A DNA stretch of 64,000 nucleotides from Methylomonas rapida (GTDB taxonomy: Bacteria; Pseudomonadota; Gammaproteobacteria; Methylococcales; Methylomonadaceae): NCBI RefSeq assembly GCF_024360925.2, contig NZ_CP113517.1, forward strand, positions 1,426,001 through 1,490,000. The letters run 5' to 3'. The notes under the pieces were generated by a model. That model was not told where the DNA came from and ran no database searches. It saw only the letters and a list, made by a program, of their open reading frames with translations. Shown one piece after another: positions 35,416-44,427 of the stretch. Made by a program: the position numbers and the translations under genes. Position 1 is the stretch's first letter. Each line of letters opens with the position of its first letter.

Positions 35416-36822
35416 ATGCAACCCTTAGCCTTTGTCGACCTGGAAACCACCGGCGGTTCGGCCACCAAAGACCGTATTACCGAGATCGGCATTGTCTTGG
35501 TGGATGACGATGGCGTGCGGGAATGGAGCCAACTGGTTCATCCGCAAATGCGCATTCCGTTGTTCATCGAACAGATGACCGGTATCAGCAACGCCATGGT
35601 CGAAAACGCACCCACCTTTGAACAGGTGGCCAAAGAAGTCGATGCCTTATTGCAAGGCCGGTTGTTCATCGCCCATAACGCCAGGTTCGATTATGGGTTC
35701 CTAAAAAATGAATTCAAACGGGTTGGCCTAATGTTTAAACCGCAAGTACTGTGCACCGTGAAGTTGTCGCGGGCACTGTATCCGCAGTATCACCGGCACA
35801 ATCTCGATAGCCTGATCGAACGCCATCAACTCACCGCCAAGGAACGCCATCGTGCGCTAGCAGATGCTCAATTGATTCATCAGTTCTGGCAGCATGCCCA
35901 TCAACAGTTTTTGGCTGACGCCATCGAAACCACAGTTAAGAATCTGGTACAGCGTTCCAGTCTGCCATCGCAACTGGATCCGAATTTGATTCATGAATTG
36001 CCGGAAGGTCCCGGTGTTTATCTGTTCTATGGCGAAAACGACTTACCGCTGTATATTGGCAAAAGCGTCAATATCCGCCAGCGCGTCCTATCGCACTTTG
36101 CCGCAGACCATCGCCACACCAAGGAGATGAGCTTGTCGCAGCAAACCAAGCGTATCGAGTGGATCGAAACCGGTGGTGAACTGGGTGCGTTATTGACCGA
36201 AGCCAAGCTGATTAAACAAATGACACCGGTGCATAACCAACGGTTACGGCGCAAAAATGCCTTGTGTGCCTGGCAACTGGAGCAGAAGCAGGATCAGCTA
36301 TTGCCGCGTCTGACCTGGGCCAACGATCTGGATTTCGGTTCGCAGGATAATTTGTATGGCTTGTACGGTAATAAACGGGATGCCGAAAAAGCACTTCGCA
36401 GTTTGGCTGAACAACATCAGCTTTGTCTAGGTGTGCTGGGCCTTGAAAAAGTCGGTAATGGCAAACCGTGCTTTGCACACCAACTCAAACGCTGTCGTGG
36501 TGCCTGTGTCGGCAAGGAATCCGGCTTGGAACATGCCACGCGCTTATTGACCGCCATGAGCAAACTCAAACTGAGCAGTTGGCCTTATCCTGGCGCCATT
36601 GGTATTCGCGAGACAGAGGATTTGCACGTCATCGATCACTGGTGTTATCTCGGCACGGCGCGCAGTGATGACGAAATCCACGCATTGCTGGAGCAAGGCA
36701 GACCAGCGTTTGACCGGGATACTTATATGACCTTGGTTAAAGCGTTAAAGAAAACGCAGGTCGTGCATTTACGCTCGAAGCCACCCCATGAATCCATCCG
36801 CAGGAGACATTCCGATGCCTGA
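35416..36822 (+). CDS. DnaQ-like exonuclease fused to a GIY-YIG (Cho/UvrC-type) nuclease
   Basis: The protein has 468 residues. The N-terminal DEDDh exonuclease has Asp8/Glu10 (FVDLETTGG), Asp92 (HNARFDYGFL) and His145/Asp150 (HRALADAQLI). A C-terminal GIY-YIG domain begins near residue 200 (GPGVYLFYGEN, LPLYIGKSVNIRQRV), with a UvrC-like Cys-rich patch further on (CFAHQLKRCRGACVG). Such fusions resemble Cho-linked polymerase III epsilon-like proteins. It starts 9 bases after lexA, so it is probably in the same SOS-controlled operon. Likely role: incision and resection at damaged DNA. Confidence 0.85.
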   Translation: MQPLAFVDLETTGGSATKDRITEIGIVLVDDDGVREWSQLVHPQMRIPLFIEQMTGISNAMVENAPTFEQVAKEVDALLQGRLFIAHNARFDYGFLKNEFKRVGLMFKPQVLCTVKLSRALYPQYHRHNLDSLIERHQLTAKERHRALADAQLIHQFWQHAHQQFLADAIETTVKNLVQRSSLPSQLDPNLIHELPEGPGVYLFYGENDLPLYIGKSVNIRQRVLSHFAADHRHTKEMSLSQQTKRIEWIETGGELGALLTEAKLIKQMTPVHNQRLRRKNALCAWQLEQKQDQLLPRLTWANDLDFGSQDNLYGLYGNKRDAEKALRSLAEQHQLCLGVLGLEKVGNGKPCFAHQLKRCRGACVGKESGLEHATRLLTAMSKLKLSSWPYPGAIGIRETEDLHVIDHWCYLGTARSDDEIHALLEQGRPAFDRDTYMTLVKALKKTQVVHLRSKPPHESIRRRHSDA

Positions 36823-37051
36823 TTCAACTGTACGCCGCTTGAATCCGAACAAATTGCTGTTGAGCAAATGGACTGCCGCACTGCCCAAAAACAAGGAAAA
36901 GCATTTTCTGGTCACCCAACTGATCAAGCCCGAATGGCCGGATGCGCCTATCGAACACATCGAGCTGGAAGCGATCTATTCGCGCCGCAGTTTTATCCTT
37001 CCGTGGCGAGATCTGACGGATACCGAGCAATGGTTACAAGGTTGGCAGTAA
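36815..37051 (+). CDS. small Trp-rich protein (TIGR02450/DUF2389-like)
   Basis: About 78 residues from ATG 36815, which has AGGAG 8 bases upstream and overlaps the previous stop. The core NPNKLLLSKWTAALPKNKEK then HFLV and the Trp-containing tail (LPWRDLTDTEQWLQGW) match a conserved small family of unknown function. It has been taken into the damage-response operon between the nuclease fusion and the SRAP gene. Confidence 0.75.
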   Translation: MPDSTVRRLNPNKLLLSKWTAALPKNKEKHFLVTQLIKPEWPDAPIEHIELEAIYSRRSFILPWRDLTDTEQWLQGWQ

Positions 37052-37072
37052 GGCAGATCGGAATAGAAAATC

Positions 37073-37732
37073 ATGTGCGGACGATTTCAGCTAACTGCGT
37101 CACCTGAAGAAATTGCCGAGCATTTCCAACTCTCGCGCCTGCCCAAATATCAGCCCAGCTACAACATCACGCCGGCGCAGAAAATTCTCTGTATTGTCGA
37201 ATTGGAGGACAAATCGCTAAAGGCGGTGAATCTGTTCTGGGGCTTGGTGCCGTCCTGGTCCAAAGACACCAAAAACAGCCATCATCTGATCAATGCACGT
37301 GCCGAAACGATTCGAGAAAAGCCATCGTTTCGAGCGGCCTTTCATAAACGTCGCTGCCTGATCGTCGCACAAGGTTTTTACGAGTGGCAAAAGCAGGAAT
37401 CTGGCAAACAGGCCTTTCATATTCATCGACAGGACCATCAGTTATTTGCTTTTGCCGGGGTCTGGGAACAGTGGCAACAAGAACAACAAGCCTTGTATTC
37501 CTGCAGTGTCATTACCACTGAAGCGACGGGTTTGATGCAACCCATACATGACAGAATGCCGGTGATCTTGCCGTATGATCACTACGGCGATTGGTTGGAT
37601 AAATCTAGCAGTGTGGATCAAGCCTTCATGCGGCTGGATAATTTGGCTTATACCAATATGATGGCAACACCCATAAGTGATTGGGTGAATAATCCCAGGC
37701 ATGATGATATGCGTTGCATAAACCCAATTTAG
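37073..37732 (+). CDS. SOS response-associated peptidase (SRAP/YedK/HMCES family)
   Basis: The protein has 219 residues. After Met removal Cys2 (MCGRFQL) is the residue that bonds covalently to abasic sites. Asn74 (LINARAET), Glu104 (GFYEW) and His159 (HDRMPVIL) complete the active site. SRAP proteins protect single-stranded DNA at abasic sites by forming a DNA-protein crosslink. It closes the row lexA, exonuclease/GIY-YIG, small protein, SRAP. Confidence 0.9.
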   Translation: MCGRFQLTASPEEIAEHFQLSRLPKYQPSYNITPAQKILCIVELEDKSLKAVNLFWGLVPSWSKDTKNSHHLINARAETIREKPSFRAAFHKRRCLIVAQGFYEWQKQESGKQAFHIHRQDHQLFAFAGVWEQWQQEQQALYSCSVITTEATGLMQPIHDRMPVILPYDHYGDWLDKSSSVDQAFMRLDNLAYTNMMATPISDWVNNPRHDDMRCINPI

Positions 37733-37810
37733 GCTAACGCACAAACTTGGCGTCAATCAGGGTTGGCACTACACTTCTGCCCAGGTAAGTCTTAAATTGG
37801 AGGGATAGAC

Positions 37811-38134
37811 ATGGAACGATTACTATTGGCGCTCTGGATTTTCTCTAGTGCAGTTTTTGCTGAGGGCGACGAAAAGCTTTGGCCTGACGACAAGCCAAAA
37901 AACTTCTGCCTAGACCCCACATTAGCCACCAACAATGAAAATTTAGCCAAGGAGCATCCCGGCGATGAGCGACTCGTAAAACTTGTCGCCTTGCGTTCCG
38001 GACTTTGTAATCTGGTATTGAAAAACATCGTTCCGCTGAATACTGCCATCGATATCTTCGACGCTGAAAAGGAAAACGAAATGCAAAAGCGCTTGCAGGA
38101 AGGTCAAACCAATAAAGGTGATATTCTTCTTTGA
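37811..38134 (+). CDS. small secreted hypothetical protein
   Basis: The protein has 107 residues. A signal peptide MERLLLALWIFSSAVFA precedes a mature part with two Cys residues (KNFCLDP, SGLCNLVL) that may form a disulfide. A GGAGG-like site is 8-12 bases upstream. There is no recognised family. It stands alone between the SOS island and the CsgG trio. Confidence 0.6.
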   Translation: MERLLLALWIFSSAVFAEGDEKLWPDDKPKNFCLDPTLATNNENLAKEHPGDERLVKLVALRSGLCNLVLKNIVPLNTAIDIFDAEKENEMQKRLQEGQTNKGDILL

Positions 38135-38291
38135 TATTACGTTATATCAACAACAAGACTAGGAACAACGTCCTGCACTGGAATGACTTTAGAAGGAAAA
38201 TCGCCCAACTTTATCCAACGCTGATATTCGCGAATCCAGCCAAATGTGCTTGTCAGCCGATTGCCAAACATTGACTCCAAAGGAAACTGTC

Positions 38292-38972
38292 ATGAATTTT
38301 TTATGCGCTTCATTACTGATGATCTCGTTGATTAGCTTGACGGGTTGCGTTAGCAGGGATATTCACGAAGCGGTCGAGGACCGTGGGCCGCAAGTGGCTT
38401 TCGCTCCGCTGCCGCAAGCCAGCCGCTTGACGGTTGCTGTTTCTCGCTTCACTAACGAATCGGTTTACGGCAGTGGTTTGTTTACGGATCAATCCGGCGA
38501 TCGAATTGGCAAGCAAGCGGCAGATTTGTTGTCTAGACATTTGATGGCGACCCAGCATTTCAATGTGGTGGAACGCCAGGACATCAGCAAGCTCAAATCC
38601 GAAGCGGAGTTGATGGGCAAAACCGAATCCGAATTCAAACAGAATCTGCTCGGGGTCGATGCGTTGATCATGGGTTCGGTAGTGGAATTAGGTCGCGATA
38701 CAACCGGGGGTGTTTGGCTGATTGGTAAGGAAAAAACTCAGCGGGCCCGTGCGCGCGTGGTCTTACGTTTGGTCGATCCCAAAACTGGCCAAGTGTTTTA
38801 TAGCCAAGAAGGCACAGGTGAAGCGTCTATATCATCCACTGCGACGCTTGGTTTCGGGGGAACTGCTGGATTTGACTCGACGTTGGAAGGCAAAGCCATC
38901 GATGCTGCGATTGTGAATATGATCAATAACGTCGTCAGCACATTGGAAGCACGCGGTAAATCACAGCCGTAA
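38292..38972 (+). CDS. CsgG/HfaB-family outer-membrane lipoprotein
   Basis: About 226 residues from ATG 38292 (AAGGAAA upstream), with signal and lipobox LISLTGC. The CsgG pattern follows: RLTVAVSRFTNESVYGSG, LLSRHLMATQHFNVVERQD and LGVDALIMGSVVELGRDTTG. CsgG-type proteins form outer-membrane pores or associate with secretion of surface polymers. The two following lipoprotein genes (DUF4810, DUF799) form a known conserved trio with it, and no curli subunit genes are present. Confidence 0.82.
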   Translation: MNFLCASLLMISLISLTGCVSRDIHEAVEDRGPQVAFAPLPQASRLTVAVSRFTNESVYGSGLFTDQSGDRIGKQAADLLSRHLMATQHFNVVERQDISKLKSEAELMGKTESEFKQNLLGVDALIMGSVVELGRDTTGGVWLIGKEKTQRARARVVLRLVDPKTGQVFYSQEGTGEASISSTATLGFGGTAGFDSTLEGKAIDAAIVNMINNVVSTLEARGKSQP

Positions 38973-39000
38973 TATCCCGTCTTATGAAAGGAATCGCATA

Positions 39001-39423
39001 ATGTTCAACATAAGAAGAGGGTATCTCAAGCTTTGTTGCAGTGGGCTTGCCATGTTGTCGGCGCTTTCCGGTTGTGCTCCCCAGGGATTATTCTACTGGG
39101 GCGATTATGAAAGCAGCTTGTACGAGCGCTATGTTGATAATAACAGCCAACATACCGATGCCTACTTGCGGAACACGATCACCGAAGCTGAGCAACGTCA
39201 GCAGCGCGTGCCGCCGGGTGTCTTCGCCGATTACGGTTTCCTGTTATACACCCGCGGGGATAAAGCCGGCGCGATTGCCTATTTTCAGAAAGAACGCTCG
39301 CTGTACCCTGAGTCCACTGCGCTGATGAATAAACTCATCGAAAAGATACAGCAGAAGGAAATGCCGCCGGAACCTAAAAGCGAAACGACGGCAACACCCG
39401 TACTGCAGGAGGCGGCGCCATGA
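39001..39423 (+). CDS. DUF4810 lipoprotein
   Basis: The protein has 140 residues, lipobox ALSGC, then GLFYWGDYESSLYERY, the typical opening of DUF4810, and a TPR-like helix pair (FLLYTRGDKAGAIAYFQKER). The C-terminus is Pro/Glu-rich. It overlaps the next gene by 4 bases and follows the CsgG-like gene, forming one operon. By analogy the trio acts together at the outer membrane. Confidence 0.82.
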   Translation: MFNIRRGYLKLCCSGLAMLSALSGCAPQGLFYWGDYESSLYERYVDNNSQHTDAYLRNTITEAEQRQQRVPPGVFADYGFLLYTRGDKAGAIAYFQKERSLYPESTALMNKLIEKIQQKEMPPEPKSETTATPVLQEAAP

Positions 39424-40046
39424 GATTAATGTTGGTTTTGTTAATCACCTGGGTGTTGCAAGGCTGTGTAGGTCCGCAACATATCAACCTAGATGCCTTT
39501 TATGCGCACCCTCCGCGCTCGATAGTGGTAGTGCCAGTGGTCAACGAATCGCCCGAAGTTACGGCCAATTCGGTATTTATTACCACTATCACGCAACCGT
39601 TGGCTGAACGCGGCTATTACGTATTCCCGGTGTACTTGACCGACATGATCCTGCGAGATTTTGGTTTAGTGGAGGCGGGGCACATCCAATTGTTGCCACC
39701 CGAGCGGTTTAACGAGTTATTCGGCGCGGACGCAGTTTTGTTTATCACCATTAAGGACTGGAGCACAAAATATTTGGTGCTGGCGTCTTCGGTCGTGGTT
39801 GATATGGAATATGTTCTCAAAGACACCCGGACAGGAACGGTGCTTTGGCAAAACCACCAAAATTATGTTCAAAGTTCTGGTGGTGGCGATCCCATAGCTA
39901 TGGCAGTTTCTGCGGCGCTTAACGCTTTACTGACGGACTACTTACCATTAGCTCGACAGGCCAATTTCTTGGCCTTTCAACCTCCAAAAGGTTTGCCAGC
40001 AGGACCCTACCATCCAGAGTATCAGCAAGATAAAAGTAAATTTTAA
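39420..40046 (+). CDS. DUF799 (GNA1162-type) lipoprotein
   Basis: The protein has 208 residues with a lipobox VLQGC. The core NLDAFYAHPPRSIVVVPVVN, then ESPEVTANSVFITTITQPLA and DAVLFITIKDWSTKYLVLAS matches the DUF799 family, which includes neisserial GNA1162. GNA1162 has a fold like TolB's N-terminal domain and may belong to a transport complex. It is last of the CsgG trio. Confidence 0.83.
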   Translation: MRLMLVLLITWVLQGCVGPQHINLDAFYAHPPRSIVVVPVVNESPEVTANSVFITTITQPLAERGYYVFPVYLTDMILRDFGLVEAGHIQLLPPERFNELFGADAVLFITIKDWSTKYLVLASSVVVDMEYVLKDTRTGTVLWQNHQNYVQSSGGGDPIAMAVSAALNALLTDYLPLARQANFLAFQPPKGLPAGPYHPEYQQDKSKF

Positions 40047-40349
40047 ATTGATTGTTCGGGAGGGTATGTTTTGGTAGTTAACGACCCAAACCCGTCTATC
40101 GAGTTTCTCCAAACCGGTCATTCAGTGACATTCAGATTCTGCGAACTGCTGGACTACAAAGCAGACGTTGGTGGCCTCAACCTATCCGCCTAGAGCAGCC
40201 GTATAATACTCATTGACCACTGATTGCTAACTGGCTTATTGCCGTCAACGACTTTGTTTGTCTTAAAAATTCAGCAAGCTTTTAGCGCCTTCTCGGAAAG
40301 AACCATAGGCTGTGTTTCTATTGGGCGCATCAAACAAACGCACCACGTT
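40047..40349. other. intergenic stretch, nothing recognised
   Basis: About 300 bases between convergent operons. No frame above 40 codons has a ribosome site, and no repeat or strong terminator stem was seen. Confidence 0.5.
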
Positions 40350-41159
40350 CTATAAACATGTTTCGTTTGCTGGATTGATTTCCCGATTTTTGGTGAGTTG
40401 GTTACGTACGACGGAGGCGTAAGTTCTGCCTATCCTAACCTCAGAGCCGTCCTTCATGACGGCCACCATGGCGGCGAACGGCGCTTGTTTGATGCGGGCA
40501 ATGGCGTTACGCCGCACGATGGTGCTGCGGTGAATACGAATGAAGTCTTCCGAACCTAAGTGTTGTTCCAGGGCGGTCAGCGTTTCATGGTAGAGGTACT
40601 CCGCCCCGTCGACATGAATGCGCACATAGTCGCGCTCGGCCTGTATGCGAGTGATTCGGTCTTGGGTGACGCGGATGTGTTCTCCGCGGACCTTGACCCA
40701 GAATTCGTGGTTTTGCTTGGGTTGTTCGCGTAAGGCGCGTTTCAGGGCAGCGATGGTTTCTTGCAATTCTGCGATACGGTCGGTTTGGTTACGCGCGGCG
40801 ACGGCGGATTTAGCGCGTTCCATAGCCTGCTCGAAACGGCCCGGTTCGACGGGTTTGGTAAGGTAATCGACGGCGTTGGCTTCGAACGCGCGCAACGCGT
40901 GGTGATCGAAGGCGGTGACGAAGACGACGACGGGCGGTTCCGGGCCTAATTGTTCCAGCACGTCGAAACCGCTACCACCGGGCATCAGAATATCCAGAAG
41001 CAGGATCTCCGGCTGAAATTCTAATATTTTGTAACGAGCCTCCGCCACATCAGCGGCTTGTTCGATCTGGCCGACCCAATCGAGCTTGCCCAGTAGACGA
41101 ACTAGTCGGCGACGGGCGAGCGGTTCGTCGTCCGCAACCAGAACGTTGACGCCGGTCAT
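40350..41159 (-). CDS. LytTR response regulator
   Basis: 269 residues from MTGVNVLVADDEPLARRRLV; the ATG overlaps the upstream kinase stop as ATGA, which decides the start over a longer spurious frame. The receiver domain is at 1-125 with phospho-acceptor Asp in ILLLDILMPGGSGF and Lys in DYLTKPVEPG. A coiled linker (about 130-160) follows. The LytTR DNA-binding domain holds EFWVKVRGEHIRV, IQAERDYVRIH and FIRIHRSTIVRRN. It is partner of the adjacent LytS-like kinase and would regulate target promoters by direct repeats; target genes are unknown. Confidence 0.88.
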   Translation of the reverse strand: MTGVNVLVADDEPLARRRLVRLLGKLDWVGQIEQAADVAEARYKILEFQPEILLLDILMPGGSGFDVLEQLGPEPPVVVFVTAFDHHALRAFEANAVDYLTKPVEPGRFEQAMERAKSAVAARNQTDRIAELQETIAALKRALREQPKQNHEFWVKVRGEHIRVTQDRITRIQAERDYVRIHVDGAEYLYHETLTALEQHLGSEDFIRIHRSTIVRRNAIARIKQAPFAAMVAVMKDGSEVRIGRTYASVVRNQLTKNREINPANETCL

Positions 41160-42328
41160 GATTGCCTCCAGGGTAGCTCCATGGCGACGCGGTAGCGGCC
41201 GGGTGAAATACCTCCTGATGAAAAGTGCGCATCTTCTTGAAACCTGGCGCGTAAGCGTTCTTCGACGTTGCGCAATCCAACGCCCATGCCCGGGCGACGA
41301 TTTTCTTTTGCGTTGTCGCGCGGCATGTCGTTTTCTACGGCAATATGCAGCCGGTCGTCGGTGCGGTAGGCACTGAGCACGATTTCGACTGGGCCGCTGG
41401 TGGCGCCGACGCCGTGTTTGATGGCATTTTCGATCAATGGTTGCAGGATAAGGCTGGGCACGAGTGCATCGCGCGCGTTTTCCGGCATGTCGACCTTGAA
41501 CGTCATGCGGTCGGAGAATCTCTCGCGTTCGATCTCCAGATATTCTTCCTGCAGAGCGATTTCGTCGGCGAGCGATACATCGTGCATGGGATCGAGCGAG
41601 AGTGTGGTGCGCATGAAGGTGGAAAGCGAAAGCACCATGCGTTCGGCGCGCGTGGCGGCGCCTTCCTCGATCAGGCCGGCAATGGAGTTGAGGGTGTTGA
41701 ACAGAAAATGAGGGTTGATCTGGTAACGCAACGCTTTCATTTGCGCGGAAAAGGCTTCTTCCCGAACGGCCGCCAATTGGCGCTCCCGGTCTCTGACATC
41801 GAAGCTGTACAAAAGTGTAAGAAACGCGCAGGACCAGCCAAAGAACATAGCCCAGCACATAAATAATACTATGATGTTATCAATCACTGAAAAATTTAGG
41901 TTCGTGGCGGCGTAGAGCATTTTGTAAAACTCTTGTGTGAGGATGAAATCCACAATGGAAACGATGGCGGAGATAAGGAAGCATATAACGATGTTGTGAA
42001 TCATCCTGTTGGTTCGCAGGCGCCAGACTGCAATCGACATGATGAAAAATGAGGTGAGACCGGACGCAATTTCGACCAGCGCAGAATGATCGAGGAAGGC
42101 CGCCGGAACGTGTAGGTATGATTCCGGGGCAGGAATATATGCAGACAGGCCGTAGAATAAAGCGGCCAGGAGCAGGTAGCTTATTCCCAGCCTAAATGCC
42201 TCTCTAAAGAGGGATTCACGAGGCGGCATTCCATCCTCGAGCCGAAGTTGTAAAAACTGGCCGCTCTTGCGTACAGCAGGAGATTCATCTAGCCGCAGAG
42301 TCGATAATCTTTCTTTGGTGTTTTGCAT
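41156..42328 (-). CDS. LytS-like sensor histidine kinase
   Basis: About 390 residues from MQNTKERLSTLRLDES, with GAGG nearby upstream. Four or five hydrophobic segments fill about residues 45-180. The His_kinase box KALRYQINPHFLFNTLNSIA and the HATPase N-box PLIENAIKHGVGATSG and G-box GVGLRNVEERL follow. It phosphorylates the adjacent LytTR regulator (4-base overlap). Its C-terminal half is closely similar to that of the next kinase gene, showing a tandem duplication with diverged sensor parts. Confidence 0.87.
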   Translation of the reverse strand: MQNTKERLSTLRLDESPAVRKSGQFLQLRLEDGMPPRESLFREAFRLGISYLLLAALFYGLSAYIPAPESYLHVPAAFLDHSALVEIASGLTSFFIMSIAVWRLRTNRMIHNIVICFLISAIVSIVDFILTQEFYKMLYAATNLNFSVIDNIIVLFMCWAMFFGWSCAFLTLLYSFDVRDRERQLAAVREEAFSAQMKALRYQINPHFLFNTLNSIAGLIEEGAATRAERMVLSLSTFMRTTLSLDPMHDVSLADEIALQEEYLEIERERFSDRMTFKVDMPENARDALVPSLILQPLIENAIKHGVGATSGPVEIVLSAYRTDDRLHIAVENDMPRDNAKENRRPGMGVGLRNVEERLRARFQEDAHFSSGGISPGRYRVAMELPWRQS

Positions 42329-42451
42329 GGTGACTGCCTCAGGACGACACTCTAGCAATGAAATTCAAGGTCAAGCAGGCACCCCAACGCTTACCAAGGA
42401 TGCGGTGTTCGGCCAACCGGGGGCATAACCTTGCGGATATGGAAATCCGGC

Positions 42452-43540
42452 TCATGCGCTTCTCCAAGGCAAACTAATGGCTGCCCTGTAACGGCTGGGG
42501 GATATTCGGCCCGCGAGAAAACCGGCGGCATCCTGAAAGCGCACGCGCAGACGCTCTTCCACGTTGCGCAGACCCACGCCTATGCCTGGACGGGAATCGG
42601 CGGACGCATCGTCGCGCGGCATATCGTTTTCGACAATAACATGAAGCCGGTTATCTTCGCGATAGGCACTGAGCGTAACTTCCACGGAACCAACCGTCGC
42701 ACCGACGCCATGCTTGATCGCGTTTTCAATCAGCGGCTGAAGAATCAGGCTGGGCACAAGGGCGGACTTCACGTCGTCCGGCACGGAGATTTTGAACGTC
42801 ATGCGGTCGGCGAATCGCTCGCGTTCGATCTCCAGATACTCTTCCTGCAGGGCGATTTCGTCGGCGAGCAGTACATCGTGCATGGGATCGAGGGCAAGCG
42901 TGGTGCGCATGAAGGTCGATAGCGAAAGCACCATGCGTTCGGCGCGCGTGGCGGCGCCTTCCTCTATCAGACCGGCAATGGAGTTGAGGGTATTGAACAG
43001 AAAATGCGGATTGATCTGGTAGCGGAGTGCCTGCATTTGGGCTGCTAGCGCTTCCTTACGGGCAATTTCCAGGAGTCGTTCGCGTTCGAGCACTTCGAAA
43101 TTATCTAGTGCGGCGACAAATAAACAACTCCAGCCGAACAGCATGGAAGCCCCTTCAATCAATGTGTAGCCGGAGTAAAGCGGATCGAAGTCAACAGGTT
43201 TGGGATACTGGCAAATGGTGTAGTTGATGAAGTCGATTGCCGTATAGATAGGCGCGGTGACGGCCGCCATCAGAAAACACAGCAGGGCTTTTTGCAAGAA
43301 GTTCAGCCGATGGCGCAGCCGAATCAACAGCCTCGCCATCAGATAGGTCATCACCGCGCTGATTCCGAATAGCACTAGTTTGAGCGGGGCGGACTCTATC
43401 GGGTCGATGTTGATGAAGTAACCCAAGATGCTGTCTGCGACAAACATGCAGAGCCAGTACAGAATATTTAGACGTAGCGCAGCCTGCAGCACTCCGCAGG
43501 ATTCTGATGTGTCATCGGTCGTCATGGAAGGCGAATTCAT
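42452..43540 (-). CDS. second LytS-like sensor histidine kinase (paralogue)
   Basis: The protein has 362 residues. Membrane segments in about residues 25-150 share the general layout of the neighbour but not its residues. The kinase half (from QALRYQINPHFLFNTLNSIA on) is nearly the same as the neighbour's, including SIAGLIEEGAATRAERM. No second regulator is present, so both kinases may feed one LytTR protein. ATG 43540 is used; MTTDDTSES five codons on is possible. Confidence 0.85.
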   Translation of the reverse strand: MNSPSMTTDDTSESCGVLQAALRLNILYWLCMFVADSILGYFINIDPIESAPLKLVLFGISAVMTYLMARLLIRLRHRLNFLQKALLCFLMAAVTAPIYTAIDFINYTICQYPKPVDFDPLYSGYTLIEGASMLFGWSCLFVAALDNFEVLERERLLEIARKEALAAQMQALRYQINPHFLFNTLNSIAGLIEEGAATRAERMVLSLSTFMRTTLALDPMHDVLLADEIALQEEYLEIERERFADRMTFKISVPDDVKSALVPSLILQPLIENAIKHGVGATVGSVEVTLSAYREDNRLHVIVENDMPRDDASADSRPGIGVGLRNVEERLRVRFQDAAGFLAGRISPSRYRAAISLPWRSA

Positions 43541-43574
43541 GTATGCATTATCGCCTGATCCGGTTGGTTTTCGA

Positions 43575-43688
43575 ATGCATTTGGTCGTCGATTATTCGCC
43601 ATTCGCAGGAATTTTTCGCCTTCGTAGAAGGCTAATGGCGCTTGGAAGAAATTGACGGGAATTCGCAAACCGGCGTTTTTACAATGCA
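43575..43688 (+). repeat. degenerate direct repeat, copy A
   Basis: TGCATTTGGTCGTCGATTA at the start and GTTTTTACAATGC at the end match copy B (44428-44540), with about two thirds of positions alike between. Copies A and B lie upstream and downstream of the lipoprotein gene at 43972-44364. Part of the 43541-43971 spacer, which otherwise shows no gene. Confidence 0.5.
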
Positions 43689-43971
43689 AGCAGTCCAAGT
43701 GACAGCCTGCAAGCCGGGATGAATTACGGTATCCGGTCGAGTCTGATTAATTGCCTGCCGCTTTCCGGTTCGGGCAGGCACTGAATTGGGAAACCGGAAA
43801 AACGTAGCATTTCACTGCTTTTGCGAAATACAGCACTGAACGCAGCCTAACCTAAGTCCCTTCGGTCCCCTCGCACGGCACCAAAGCCTTGCCGGCTAGT
43901 TCAAGACGTTAGGCATATCTTCACGCTCCTATGCCCAACGTTTCCTTTATTTGGAGCGGTGGAAAATCAAA

Positions 43972-44364
43972 ATGGCACAAAAAGTTCTGGCGGTCGCTCT
44001 CTTATTGATGTTTTCCGGCTGCGCAACAACCACCAATAATACTTCCGCTCAAGGAAGCAACCAGGCCGAGAAGAAAATATCGATGGCTATTGGCCGCGAA
44101 ATTGGCAACTTTAAAATCACCAATTCTCAGGCTACAGAAGCTCCGGCCGGCTATAACGGCATGCAGTACACCGTTAAAACGGATGATGGAGCCACCTTTA
44201 AGTGTGAAATTTTAGAGCCGTCCGGGTTTGGCAAATTCGCGACCTGGGGTATGGCAAGCGGGGCAGACGCCATGTGCACCGATTTTACCAAAGGCTCGAA
44301 AGACATCGGAAAAACCAACAACGCGAGCTGCAATGCGTTATTAAGAGCCGCGGGCAAATGCTGA
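43972..44364 (+). CDS. small hypothetical lipoprotein
   Basis: About 130 residues from ATG 43972. Signal and lipobox MFSGC are followed by a Thr/Asn/Ser-rich linker and a compact domain with three or four Cys (KCEIL, AMCTDF, SCNALLRAAGKC). It is flanked by two copies of a degenerate direct repeat, suggesting its segment arose by duplication or insertion. The family is not recognised. Confidence 0.65.
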   Translation: MAQKVLAVALLLMFSGCATTTNNTSAQGSNQAEKKISMAIGREIGNFKITNSQATEAPAGYNGMQYTVKTDDGATFKCEILEPSGFGKFATWGMASGADAMCTDFTKGSKDIGKTNNASCNALLRAAGKC

Positions 44365-44427
44365 GGCCCCTTCGAGAAGGCTAGATGCTTACTGACCGCA
44401 AACATTCTATCTCCGACACTTGGTCGA

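Noticed and set aside
41159-41858. N-terminal extension of the LytTR regulator frame
   Set aside because: The added 230 residues are Arg/His-rich and overlap the kinase gene out of frame; the ATG overlapping the kinase stop is the natural start.
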